DNA of 64,000 nucleotides, from positions 6,202,501-6,266,500 of the forward strand of contig OX359200.1 of NCBI GenBank assembly GCA_947172415.1. Reading direction: 5' to 3'. Numbering within the stretch: position 1 is the first letter of the stretch; every line of letters begins with the position of its first letter. Position numbers and translations under genes: made by a program. Source of the DNA: Chondrosia reniformis (taxonomy: Eukaryota; Porifera; Demospongiae; Chondrillida; Chondrillidae). Under the pieces are notes generated by a model, which ran no database searches, was not told where the DNA came from, and saw nothing but the letters and a program-made list of their open reading frames with translations. Shown piece by piece: positions 9,778 through 23,002 of the stretch.

Positions 9778-11016
9778 ATGGCGGTAAGTCAATTCACGTT
9801 GATGAGTAAAGAGTGTCTTTGAATCGATATTCTATAGCCTAAACCGAAAACAAAAGGACAGAAGGAGATTGAAAGAGATAACAAATCTGTTGTATCGTTT
9901 TGGCGTTATGTAGTTCTCTCAACTCTGGTGAGTCTTAGAATTCGCAAGTGTCTTTCCAATCTTTGGCGTTAAAACTTGCACATTGATTCCTGCTCTCTCT
10001 TACAGGTGTTGCACACATTATCAATAACTTGGTTTCATCTAACAGGAAGCATGAATTTTGTATCTTTTGTAAGTTTTAGATAAGACATTCCAAAGAATAT
10101 GTTCATGTACATATATGTAGTGATTAAAGATGTCTTATCAGAATATACCGATTGTCCATCTCTCCTACAAGGGAGGTGTAGATAGCTTTACAGTTTGTAG
10201 TAGAATTGGATAACAGAGTATGCCACAAGTATTACCTTGTTTCTTTGGTATAGATTGTGTTTGCAGTCTCTTTGGGTGTACATGCACTTGCCCACTGGAT
10301 AATTGATAAGACAGCCATCAGTGGGCTGGACCTGACAATTAATGAAGGAACAGTAGGGTAATCCTCATTTGATCAAATAATAGTGTGTAATAAAACAACG
10401 GTGTCCTCTTACCTTTTGTAGGTATACAAAGGATATAATGATTGTTACCATAGTAGCACAAGTTCTATCTATAGTATCAAACTATTTCTTTCTTCTCATT
10501 TTGGCAGTAAGTCCATTGCTAGCTTGTGACCTGGGGGAAATCCCACAGATTCACCCTAACTTAACTAGAAACTGAGAGAAACTCCTCCTACACTCCTCCT
10601 TCACTCCTCCTTCACTCCTCCTTCACTCCTTTAGAGTAGAAACTAAACCCTCCAACTTAACTAGAAACTGCAAATAAATTCTCTCCATGAAACCTTACCT
10701 CAAAACAAACCATGGCTTAATACAAAACAGCATTCCATAATGTTTTCACATATGGAAATTCCTCCATATGTAGTATTATGTTTTTTATGCAAAAATGTTG
10801 TTCACATGAGGTATTTAATAATTTCTGTACCTTATTTGTAAAATAATCCTATGTTCTCCAAATACATAGATTCCTCTCTATGGTGGATATAAGATTTGGA
10901 TCATGCTGATCTGGCCGTGGTTCACTGCAGGATCTGCGGCACCAAGTGATGACCCAAAGAGTAAGAGGAAGCAAGAGAAGAAGGAGAAGAAAGTTTTCAA
11001 GCGAATTCAGAAATAG
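9778..11016 (+). CDS. TMEM208: TMEM208 / SND3-like ER membrane protein
   Basis: Six exons, 9778-9783, 9838-9927, 10006-10068, 10254-10357, 10422-10506 and 10870-11016, give 164 residues in consistent phase. The sequence begins MAPKPKTKGQKEIERDNK, has four hydrophobic segments, carries the conserved GYTKDIMIVTIVAQVLS and WPWFTAGSAAPSDDPKSK, and ends in a Lys-rich tail. This matches human TMEM208 (about 173 residues). In yeast and mammals it works in the SND route that delivers membrane and secretory proteins to the ER translocon. The last exon is duplicated, in decayed form, at 17877-18016 and 24721-24867, as part of the tandem RTK duplication. Intron 5 holds a short 11-bp tandem repeat (about 10580-10640). 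Confidence 0.95.
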
Positions 11017-11580
11017 CTAACTTTTTAAAGGAATTACTAGTTCTGTTTATTTATGACTTTAATTTTTCTGTGTATTCATCTATATAAAAGCTAACTCATT
11101 ATTATAGCAAATGTTGCATGATTATGTAATTTAGCTCCAAATGTACGTACATTAAAATTCAGTATGATGACTTATGTATATGTTATGTTATAATTAGCCA
11201 TATAATGTTCTATAGTTTTATAACTCATAAACTCATGATCACTCTCAAATGTATACTCATGCACATGCACTCTGCATATACTGTACCCAGACATATAAAT
11301 TAGCTTTATATAATATACTAAATATTTAAGTTTGAATTATTATGTATAATAATCCCTAACATATATATAGTTTATATAAACGTACACTTACACTCTATAT
11401 GAATGTATATATATACTGTACCCAGGTAAATTAGCTTCAAAATTATGTTGTATATTAATTTTATGATCAGAATGACTGTACATTAGGATTCATTCACAGA
11501 TTAATTCAAAAGCAAGTTACATGGATTATAAGAAGTTATGCATAATAGTACTTCCCAGTTTAGTTGTGTGATATTTTTGT

Positions 11581-14500
11581 TTACGCATTTAGGTACACAT
11601 TCTGAAGGTCAGGATAGAGACGGCTTCCTTGTGGAAGTGGAGCACCTAAAGTAGCTGCTTCAGGAAAGATCCCCTTATCTGCCTCACTCATCTCAACGGA
11701 CTGCTCATCAATCCTAGCCAAGAGACTATAAATTTCAGCCATAGTCTTTCTTCTGTGGTAGTCAGGGTCCCTGTATGCATTTGAATGAGGAATGAATGTG
11801 TAAATAACAAACTGTAATTTAAAACTAGTTTCATACAATCTGCATGTGATAGCATATAACTGCATGGCTATAAACTTCCTTATCAAGTATAGTGTAATGT
11901 CCTTGGTTACCACTTAATATCATATATACGTATACCTTACTCTCTAAGTAGGGATCTTTGCATTAGCTCTATATATGTTTATAAAGGCATATACGTATAT
12001 GCTATGCATGCAACTAACTGACTCACCAGCAGTGTACCATCCCTGTATGCATTTGAATGAGGAATGAATGTGTAAATATATATACAAACTGTAAACTAGT
12101 TTCATACAATCTGTGATTGCATATATACGTATAACTGGCCATGCATAAATATTTCATCACATAACACACTGTCATATTTATTATATATACATTTATCTCA
12201 TCCTTATCAAGTGTAGTGTAATGTCATTAATTGGCTATATACCTTGCTCTCTAAGTATAGGGATCTTTGTATTTTGTATTAGCTCTATGTTTATATAGGC
12301 ATTATATATGTTTATATATATACTGCATCTAACTGACTCACCAGCAGTGTACCATAACCATATAGATCTTTTTAGAACAGCCTGGTGGAGGAGGCTGACA
12401 GTATCCACTTGGAAGTGTCTTTATCAACTATAAACATAATAAAATTTGCATAATAAACTATGTTGCTAGCGGTATAACATCTTCAATATTCAAGTCTATA
12501 CATGACCAAGTGTATATAATATACGCACTTTTTCAATTTCAAAATCTTCAAAAGGTTTGTGTCCAAGTGACCATATCTCAAACATCACCATTCCAAAGCT
12601 CCACACATCACTCTTAGTAGTGTACTTGCCATACAAGATGGCCTCTGGAGCTGTCCATTTGACAGGAATCTGACCTCCCTTGGGCTTGTAGTAGTAATCC
12701 TTATCCATGTCATGTGACATACCAAAATCAGCAAGCTATATAGCACAGAAACAATTGTTACCTAATTACTGTATGCATGTTGGCTGATCTGCGTAATATA
12801 CGTATATATCTTTTAGTGCGATTATTCACTTCTATATATATACAATACAGTGGAATATTGTTTTGTACTTGTACCCACTTGTACATATATATACGCTTTA
12901 ATTCACATTTTATATATAATTACAATGGCTGAATATTTACAGGATAACTATCTAGAATTTGAATTATAAACTTCCATCATATAAAACAAATAAGCACACA
13001 GCTGTGGATAAATGTATATATAATACGTGTATTTTACCTTGCAGTTCAAGTCTTCTTCAAGAAGAATATTCCTTGCTGCAAGATCTCTGTGTATGAACTT
13101 CTTTTTGGAAAGATAAGACATTGCATCAGAAATTTGAATGCAAAACTTTAAAAGTAGATTTCTGATCTCTTTGTTGTCTTTTTCCTTAAATCTGCAATAC
13201 AATGTAATTAATCAATTTCCTCTTAAAAATTGAATGTACTGAATATATATGTGCTTGTGTGTAGGCAGGACTTGTATACAGTAGCTCACTGGTCTGATAC
13301 TCTTAGCAAATAACTTCTCAAATCACCATTCTTTGCTAGTTCCATTACTATCAAAATCTAGTTACATTAATATTATAAGGATATACAGTATATATATATC
13401 TTTATAGTCAATAACATATTATATATAAATGGTGAGCATATGTTTTTTTTAAAAAATCATGGCATACAATAAAACTTTGATATACATAGTTGCTGTTATA
13501 CCTTTTTCTTATACTGTACGTATATACCTTGTCACACACACAGCCACACATGCACACAAACCTTGTTGTCCTCCATAGCAACACCAATGAGTCTGATTAT
13601 AAAAGGATGACCGAACTGTCCCATGATTGCAGCTTCCTTCAGTAGTTTGGTTTTCTCATCTTCACTAGCAACCTCTCTCAATTTCTTGACCGCCACCCTC
13701 TTTCCATTATTAATTCTTCCCTTGTACACTTCTCCAAACTGCCCCTCCCCCAGCTGGTGGGATAGCTCTATGTTTCCAATGTCAATTTTAGTGAATTCCT
13801 TTCTCTTGTTGATTTGAGCATATAGATCTTCAGCACTTTCAGGAGGTTCCCAATAAATGTGTTCTTGAATGGCATTGACCTGGACAGTGAAATATAAGTT
13901 AGGTCAACTTAAGGACAACAACATTCCAGGTATATATATATATATATATTCCATGTGTACACATATGTATCAGAGAGTAACAGGTCTATGGGATCCGGAG
14001 AATTCTCTAATATATGGATGCCACAAAAATCTTGCCTCCCTATTCGATGTACATATTACGGGTAATCACCTTAAAATCGACAACAACAGTATTTGTTCAT
14101 TTTTGTAAGATCTGAAGCGTTAAGTGTTTTTTAATTAAACACATCAATCACTTCTGTGTTTGCACATGCATGACTAATCCCTATTTCAACTATATATATT
14201 GAAAGCGTAAGGCCATGCATGGTTAGCATCGTCATATTGTCAAAAATGTGCTATATAGTCTATGTAGTGTTTGTAACAATGTTATCCCCTACAGTACTTC
14301 TAACTTTAAATGTTTTTATTGTTTACGCATATACAATCGGTATATTAATGTGTAATGCATATAATGTGTTTAATCCCTTGCATATATATTCATTTTCAAA
14401 AAATCAATCTCACATGTCTTTCAGGAGTTTCATAGTCTTGAGGTAATTGAACCTGCATACAATTATACAATAATGTAATATTATGTCTATATACCTAATA

Positions 14501-16117
14501 TAAATATATTATACTGCATGTTTACACATGTCTATATACCATCATTCATAACACTATGCATGTCTATATCAAAACTGATATATATATACCTCATAGTGGC
14601 CTTCTCCAGTGTAGTTGTTATGAATAGGCTCTGCGTGATCAGATGCAATTTCTGATTTTTTTAAAATTATTTCCTTCTTAAACTTATCATTAGCTGTAAA
14701 AGTCATGGGAGGAAAGAATGAATTTAACTCAAATATATATGTACGTATAAGCCCTGTGTATCCCCCTATGAATTATATAATTACTTTTCCTTGTTCGAAA
14801 CCTGATCCATACAAAACTAATAAGTAGCAGAACACCACACACAAGTACCAGAAGAGCCAACAGTACAGTGACTGCAATTAATGGTGCTGTGTTTTCAGTT
14901 TCACTGTCCAGTGTTCTTAGATTTGGAGTACTATGTTGGATGGTTGCTGTTACCATAGAAGTCACAGTCACTGTCATGGTAGTACTGCTGACACTTGTTC
15001 CACCTAAATATGTTACATTTGAATGTGAGGATGGTTCATTCAAATCAGTAGTTGAACAAGCACAGCTAGTAGGTATAGTTCTTGTAGGTAAAATTGTTGC
15101 AAGCTCATTTAAGCCACCTATAATATAAATAATAATAATAATAATAGTGCCAAGCTTTAGGAGTAAATACTGTCAAATTAATCAATACAAAAAAGTGTTG
15201 TACACCTACTCATATCATGTGATTGTTCATGTTCAGCATTCTCTAAAACAATATTGAGATAGGGATAGGCTACTTTGGTATCACATGACTCGTCTCTGAT
15301 ATAAACAAGTGCTGAGTCAGTGCAACGTTTTTTTTTGCTGATTGATAAAAATTAAACATGGATACATATATACAGGAATTGGTTAAAATATTTTTATATC
15401 GCATACTCAAATTTGTCTCTTCTCATTTCGAGAACATATGTGATGTAAGGAGAGTCGTCTTCAGAGGGTTCAATTTCACATGATGAATTTTCCATTAAGT
15501 TAAAATGGCTGGCTAGCCAACAGTTTTCAGTACTGGAGTAGAGAGCTGAACTGAGTTTCCTGACATAATTGAGTACTCTAATGTCTACCCTTGAGAACCA
15601 CCAGGATTTGGATCCATTGTTACAAAGTGAAACATCGGAAATGACCTCAGACGGATCACCACTCATAGGAAGAAATCCTGTGATTGTTACCACAGTGTTA
15701 TATGATTCGAAACAAGATGGTTCTCCTGAAATATGGAAATTCAAGGAAATTATAACTTAATTAATATTAGAAAAATTGAAATTAAGCATATACATTATAT
15801 AGCTGTATTTAAAAAATAACCTTCTCAAACTAAACGATATCTTCAAACAGTTCACAAATGTCTCAAAATCACATACAACAGTATGGTCTATATAATACCG
15901 CTAGCTTAGTAAATAGATTAGCGCTAGCGTCCCATCAAAGAATCTTATAATTAGATGCTAACGTATAGACGTCGCCTCACAGCATATACATTTGGTTGAT
16001 GAATATATGTGTGGCCTGTCTTTATATACTTGCCAGCGAGTCTATTTCTATACCTTTAATTGTCCACCAAATCGCTGGTAGTAGGAGAGCCGGAAATTTA
16101 GCAAGGAAAGTAACCAT
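11581..16117 (-). CDS. receptor tyrosine kinase, tandem copy A
   Basis: Twelve coding exons, in phase: 16117-16054, 15725-15407, 15337-15210, 15117-14785, 14693-14590, 14452-14414, 13879-13562, 13357-13290, 13191-13038, 12735-12529, 12427-12342, 11770-11581; 669 residues. Exon 1 is a signal peptide ([18 protein letters not shown]). The ectodomain of about 230 residues has paired Cys and N-glycosylation sites and ends in a Ser/Thr-rich stalk; I recognise no known domain. One membrane segment follows (residues near 250-275, [20 protein letters not shown]). The juxtamembrane part has tyrosines (YETPE, IYWEPPE). The kinase is complete: [28 protein letters not shown], activation-loop DYYYK, WTAPEA, DVWSFG. 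It should signal by phosphotyrosine at the plasma membrane. The intron before the last exon holds an extra duplication of about 270 bp unique to this copy (11770-12040 region). Confidence 0.93.
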
Positions 16118-17876
16118 CCCTGGTGTCCTTCTACACAGTCGAACTTTATAGTAGACTACCTTAAATTACCCAGCTTATTTTTAAGTCGACATTCAGGATA
16201 CACGCACCTGTGGCCACAGTATAACTCTTTTAAGTGTGTGACTAAACTATTATATATGTAAATTATATATACGTAGGTCACGCCGCACTTGAGGTAAAGA
16301 ATTTAAAGTACACATACCTATATATGGTGCGTGGACTGTCATGCATTGCACGTACGTATATATTCACATGTCCATAAATTTACACGATCACTAGGGTCCG
16401 TTATTCTCCCATCGTCTACTATATACATGGCAGATATCAAAAAATATATATATCAATCAATCAATCAATCAATTAAAGTGCACCGCACCCTAAGGCGCTA
16501 GGACACAGAAAAGGGATCCAGTGTAGCACTAGTACATCATAAAATGTAAAGAAAAAGGTTAAACCATAATACATAATAAGTTTAAAACAAACAGCAGCAT
16601 AAGTCATATATATGTATGTACTCACCAGATCAGCGCTCTTGCTTCAAAGCGTTTCTATGAATCAAAGAGTAGTACGTACTAAAAGGATAATAGTGTATGA
16701 ATCAATGCCAGATCTAAAGGTTTATTCCACAGATGATTGGTTTCTATGGTGATCAAATTGGACTGAAGGCAAAAAAGTACATACGATGCTATATATGTAT
16801 AGGGATGTTAACTTTCAATTTCTTTAATTTTTTATTTCATTTTACATACATACATGTATGAATTCGTACTAACTATTTATAAATGTACCTATAACAATAA
16901 CATGACAGATGAATTTATGGGTATATGCTAATTTCAAGTACATATTTGGCATTAATATTATATTTGCACATATATGCATGGAGTGAATAAGTGTACGTAG
17001 TGCTGTATGGATGGATGCATATGTTGTTTTTAGTTGGTAGAGATGATTCATCTTTTATAATTAGTCTTTTGAGTGTCTAGAGACGCAGTTGATTCTTATA
17101 TAGAGATTTGGATGTTTCGACCCTGGGGGTCTCCTTCAGTGACTGAAGACCCCCAGATGATGTAGAGACACTGTAAAATATATCAAATATATATGGGCCA
17201 CATGTATGTTGACTTAATTTAAGTTTACTAAATTTAGGGCCCTTATACTAATGAATCACTTATACTATTTATTATAGTAATGAATCACTTTTCAAGTAGT
17301 ACTTTAAAGACAACTTAAAACAATTTTAAATTTATAACTTTTAAATGTGATCGAAGTAAAGTCAATAATGTAATATAAATGATATCATTTAAAGTTGTCC
17401 ATACCTTAAAGTGTCTTATTAAAGTTACATTGAATTCCCCAAAATATTTTGTCTCTGTTATCTTGCTCTAGGTTTATACTGCTATGAACTGTCATATATA
17501 GATAATATGTTCTTTGAGCATATACTTCCTATCTTCAGTGTACATGTGTTGGCATATGATTCAATTACGTATATATACCACTCTAGTGTTAGGTACTTAT
17601 CTTTGTAAATCTGACCTGGTTCAATGATTATCAGTGGTATGAAGCCATGATGGAGGGGTGAGCGGAGTTGGTTTGTGAAATCTCACCAATAACCTAAACA
17701 AACATTTTCCTATATAGATATGTTTGATATCAATGCTAGGAAAAAACAAGGATTTTCCTAGACTGTTATTTTAGGAACCCATGAGCTTTGTAACATTGCC
17801 TCTTGTGCCTAATACTAGTAAACTAATTCTAATTTAATATAATCCTATGTGCAAATATGTACACAGATTCCTCTCT
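16118..17876. other. upstream region of RTK copy A, with a noncoding leader exon and repeats
   Basis: The stretch right of 16626 (GATCAGCGCTCTTGCTTCAA) is preserved in all three RTK copies (also right of 23493 and 30034). On the minus strand it ends in a good donor, CTG then GTGAGTAC, so it is probably the noncoding first exon of each RTK transcript. A small dispersed repeat (ATCA)n plus AAGTGCACCGCACCCTA lies at 16446-16505, and a MITE-family copy at 17063-17160. No other gene was seen up to the TMEM208 exon copy. Confidence 0.55.
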
Positions 17877-18016
17877 AAGGTGGATGTAAGATTGGGAGCA
17901 TGCTGATCTGGCTGGCTGTGGTTCACTGCAGGGTCTGCGGCACCAAGTGATGACCCAAAGAGTAAGAGGAGCAAGAGAAGAAGAAGAAGAAAGTTTTCAA
18001 GCAAATTCAGAAATAG
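17877..18016 (+). pseudogene. decayed copy of the last TMEM208 exon (copy 1)
   Basis: Alignment to 10870-11016 is clear over the full exon, including the splice acceptor and the TAG stop. The fourth codon TAT is now TAA, a GCTG insertion follows near 17921, and small indels break the Lys-rich tail. No other TMEM208 exon is present, so it cannot encode TMEM208. It marks the left edge of the second duplication unit. Confidence 0.93.
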
Positions 18017-18484
18017 TTAACTTTTTAAGAGAAATGACTACTTCTATTAATTTTTATTAATGACTTTTTTTTTCCCCATTATTGTAAGAACGACCCCCTA
18101 TCTGATTTGTTGATTGAGTGAATGACTTTTATTTATAATTGTTATTATGGCTAATGTTGCAGGATATACTGTAAGCTCCAAAATGTACAAATAAATGTAC
18201 ATTAAATTAAATATATGATGACGTATAATTACGTATGCTATGTTAACCATGTATAATAATCCCTAACATATAGTTTATATATATAAACGTACACTTACAC
18301 TCTATATGAATGTATATATATATATACTGTACCCAGGTAAATTAGCTTCAAAATCATGTTGTATGCTAAATATTTATGATCAGAATGACTGTACATTAGG
18401 ATTCACTCACAGATTCAAAAGCAAGTTACATGGATTATAAAAAGTTATATAGTACATCCCAGTTTAGTTGTGTGATGTTTTTGT

Positions 18485-21400
18485 TTACGCATTTAGGTAC
18501 ACATTCTGAAGGTCAGGATAGAGACGGCTTCCTTGTGGAAGTGGAGCACCTAAGGTGGCTGCTTCAGGAAAGATCTCCTTATCTGCCTCACTCATCTCAA
18601 CAGACTGCTCATCAATCCTAGCCAAGAGACTATAAATTTCAGCCATAGTCTTTCTTCTGTGGTAGTCAGGGTCCCTGTATGCATTTGAATGAGGAATGAA
18701 TGTGTAAATAACAAACTGTAAATTAAAACTAGTTTCATACAATCTGCATGTGATTGTATATAACTGCATGGCTATAAACTTCCTTATCAAGTGTAGTGTA
18801 TACGTAATGTCATTGGTTACCACTTAATATCATATATACGTATACCTTACTCTCTAAGTAGGGATCTTTGTATTAGCTCTATATATGTTTATATAGGCAT
18901 ATATATATACTGTGCATGCAACTAACTGACTCACCAGCAGTGTACCATAACCATGTAGATCTTTTTAGAACAGCCTGGCGGAGGAGGCTGACAGTATCCA
19001 CTTGGAAGTGTCTTTATCAACTATAAACATAATAAAACTTGCATGATAAACCATGTTGCTAGTGCATGGTATAACACTTCAATATTCAAGTCTATACATG
19101 ACCAAGTGTATATAATATACGCACTTTTTCAATTTCAAAATCTTCAAAAGGTTTGTGTCCAAGTGACCATATCTCAAACATCACCATTCCAAAGCTCCAC
19201 ACATCACTCTTTGTAGTGTACTTGCCATACAAGATGGCCTCTGGAGCTGTCCATTTGACAGGAATCTGACCTCCCTTAGGCTTGTAGTAGTAATCCTCAT
19301 CCATATCATGTGACATACCAAAATCAGCAAGCTATATAGCACAGAAACAATTAATTTTTTACCTAATTACAGTATACATGTTGGCTTGTCTGTGTACGTA
19401 TATATATCTTTGAGTGCATATGATTATTCACTTCTATATATATACAATACAGTGGAATATTGTTACGTACTTGTACCCACTTGTATATATATATATATAT
19501 ACACTTTAATTCACATTTTATATATAATTACAATGGCTGAATATTTACAGGATAACTATCTAGAATTTGAATTATAAACTTCCATCATATAAAACAAATA
19601 AGCACACAGCTGTGGATAAATGTATATATAATACGTGTATTTTACCTTGCAGTTCAAGTCTTCTTCAAGAAGAATGTTCCTTGCTGCAAGATCTCTGTGT
19701 ATGAACTTCTTGTTGGAAAGATAAGACATTGCATCAGAAATTTGAATGCAAAACTTTAAAAGTAAATTTCTGATCTCTTTGTTGTCTTTTTCCTTAAACC
19801 TGCAATACAATGTAATTAATCAAGTTTCTCTTAAGAATTAAATGTATATATACTGAATATTTGTGTGTAGGCAGGACTGGTAGCTCACTGGTCTGATATT
19901 CTTAGCAAATAACTTCTCAAATCACCATTCTTCGCTAGTTCCATTACTATCAAAATCTAGTTACATTAATATTATAAGGATATACAGTATATATAAAAAT
20001 GTTATATATACTATACATATATATATATATACGTATACTATTATATATATCTTTATAGTCAATAACATATTATATAAATGGTGAGCATATGTTTTTTTAA
20101 AAAAATCATGGTATACAATATAACTTTGATATATTTGTATAGTTGCTAGCTGTTATACCTTTTTCTTATATATACCTTGTCACACACAAGCCACACACAC
20201 ATGCACACAAACCTTGTTGCCCTCCATAGCAACACCAATGAGTCTGATTATATAAGGATGACTGAACTGTCCCATGATTGCAGCTTCCTTCAGTAGTTTG
20301 GTTTTCTCATCTTCACTAGCAACCTCTCTCAATTTCTTGACCGCCACTCTCTTTCCATTTTTAATTCTTCCCTTGTACACTTCTCCAAACTGCCCCTCCC
20401 CCAGCTGGTGGGATAGCTCTATGTTTCCAATGTCAATTTTAGTAAATTCCTTTCTCTTGTTGATTTGAGCATACAGATCTTCAGCACTTTCAGGAGGTTC
20501 CCAATAAATGTGTTCTTGAATGGCATTGGCCTGGATAGTTATATAGATCAACTTAAGGCCTCGGCCAACACCATTCCAGGTATATATACTCCATATGCAT
20601 ATGTACCATATGTATCAGTGAGTATATATATACGTAATTAAAAGGTATATAGAACTCTCTAATAGGGATGCCACAAAAACCTTGCCTCCCTATTTGATGT
20701 ACATATTACGGGTAATCACCTTAAAATCGACAACGAATGGCTTCTTAGCTTTTTTCAGCTTTTTGTACAATTTTGTAAGATCTGAAATGTTAAGCTTTTT
20801 ATTAATTAAACACATCACTTCTGTGTTTGGGCACATTAATCCCTATATATTTCAGTTATTATTGAAAGCGTAAGGCCATGCATGGTTAGCATTGTCACAT
20901 TGTCACAAATGTGCTATATAGTCTATATAGTGTTTGTAACACTGTTATCCCCTACAGTACTTCTAACTTTAAATGTTTTTATTGTTTACGTATATACAAT
21001 CGGTATATTATGGATACTGAATGCATATAATGTGTTCAATCCCCTGCATATTCATTTTAAAAAAATCAATCTCACATGATGATGTCTTTCAGGAGTTTCA
21101 TAGTCTTGAGGTAATTAAACCTGCATACAATTATATATACCTAAATATACTGCATGTTTACACATGTATATATATATACCATCATTCATAACACTATGCA
21201 TGTCATATATCAAAACTGTGTATCATCGTTAATAACCAATATACCTCATAGTGGCCTTCTCCAGTGTAGTTGTTATGAATAGGCTCTGCGTGCACGCGAT
21301 CAGATGCAATTTCTGATTTTTTTAAAATTATTTCCTCCTTAAGCTTATCATTAGCTGTAAAAAGTTATGGGAGAAAAGAATAAAATTAACTAAAATATGT

Positions 21401-23002
21401 ATGTACATGTATATATATATTTATAGAAGCCCTGTGTATCCCCCTATGAATTATATAATTACTTCTCCTTGTTCGAAACCTGATCCATACAAAACTAATA
21501 AGTAGCAGAACACCACACACGAGTACCAGAAGAGCCAACAGTACAGTGACTGCAATTAATGGTGCTGTGTTTTCAGTTTCACTGTCCAGTGTTCTTAGAT
21601 TTGGAGTACTAAGTTGGATGGTTGCTGTTACCATAGAAGTCACAGTCACTGTCACGGTAGTACTGCTGACACTTGTTCCACCTAAATATGTTACATTTGA
21701 ATGTGAGGATGGTCCAATCAAATCAGTAGTTGAACAAGCACAGCTAGTAGGTATAGTTCTTGTTGGTAAAATTGTTGCAAGCTCATTTAAGCCACCTATA
21801 ATAAAAATAATAATAATAATAATAATAATAATAGTAACAATAATATGCCAAGTTTTGGAGTAAATACTGTCAAATTAATCAATACAAAAAGTGTTAAACA
21901 AATTTAAATGTGAAAAATCTGTACATCTATACTCATATCATGTGATTAACAATGTTAACATATACATGGCATGTAAGTACATATGTACACTGTACAGGGC
22001 TAGCACTACTGTGATGTACATGTGCACCTACTCATATCATATGATTGCTCACGTTCAGCATTCTCTAAAACAATATTGACATAGGGATAGTCTACTTCAG
22101 TATCACATGACTCGTTTCTGACATAAACAAGTGCTGAGTCAGTGCAACCGTTTGTTCTATTGAGTGATAAAAACATGGATATAAAGTATATGACAGGCAT
22201 ATAGACTTATCATATATATTGGTTAAAATATTTTTACATACTCAAATTTATGGTGCCCCATGGCCATGCCCTGCCTTTCTATGATTCTTCTCATTTCAAG
22301 AACATATGTGATGTAAGGAGAGTGGTCTTCAGGGGGTTCTATTTCACATGATGCATCTTCCATTAAGTTAAAATGGCTGGCTAGCCAACAGTTCTCAGTA
22401 CTAGAGTAGAGAGCTGAACTAACTTCCCTGACATAATTGATTACTCTAATGTCTACCCTTGAGAACCACCAGGAGCTGGATCCATTGTTACAAAGTGAAA
22501 CATTGGAAATGACTTCAGATGGATCTCCACTCATAGGAAGAAATCCTGTGATTGTTACCGCAGTCTCATTTGATTTGAAACATATGCGTGAGCAGGATAG
22601 TTCTCCTGAAATATGTTGAATTCGATTATAACTTAATATTAGAAAAATTGAAATTAAACATATTATACATTATATAGCTGTCTTTAAAAATTAACCATCT
22701 CAAACTAAACGATATCTTCAAGCAGTTCACAAATGTCTCAAAATCACATACAACAGTATGGTCTATACCGATTAAACCTCTTATAGTAAATAGATTAGCG
22801 CTAGCGTCCTATCCAAAGAATGCTAACGTATAGACGTCGACGTCGCGTCACAGCATATACATTTGGTTGATGAATATATATTTAGATGTGTGGCCTGTCT
22901 TTATATACTTGCCAGCGAGTCTATTTCTATTTCCATACCTTTAATTGTCCACCAAATCGCCGGTAGTAAGAGAGCCGGAAATTTAGCAAGGAAAATAACC
23001 AT
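18485..23002 (-). CDS. receptor tyrosine kinase, tandem copy B
   Basis: This has the same twelve-exon structure as copy A, with all reading phases kept and no broken motif seen. The signal peptide starts at ATG 23000-23002 ([18 protein letters not shown]). Exon 2 is about 20 codons different from copy A at its ends: extra SRICFKSNE near the start and RIIERQGMAMGHH near the end. The kinase keeps [25 protein letters not shown] (after YLSNKKFI), DFG, DEDYYYK, WTAPEA and the same C-terminal tail ending DLQNVYLNA. Changes from A are mostly single substitutions in the ectodomain and juxtamembrane part, so this is a recent and probably functional duplicate. The upstream leader is conserved, and a 36-bp piece is duplicated in tandem at about 23570-23640. 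Confidence 0.92.

Noticed and set aside
14868..15128. Plus-strand frames with a hydrophobic N-terminus, also at 21546 and 28265
   Set aside because: They are antisense to the RTK stalk and membrane exon. They recur in all three copies only because the exon does.
17877..18016. Possible second functional TMEM208 gene
   Set aside because: Only the last exon is present, and it has a stop in its fourth codon and frame-shifting indels.
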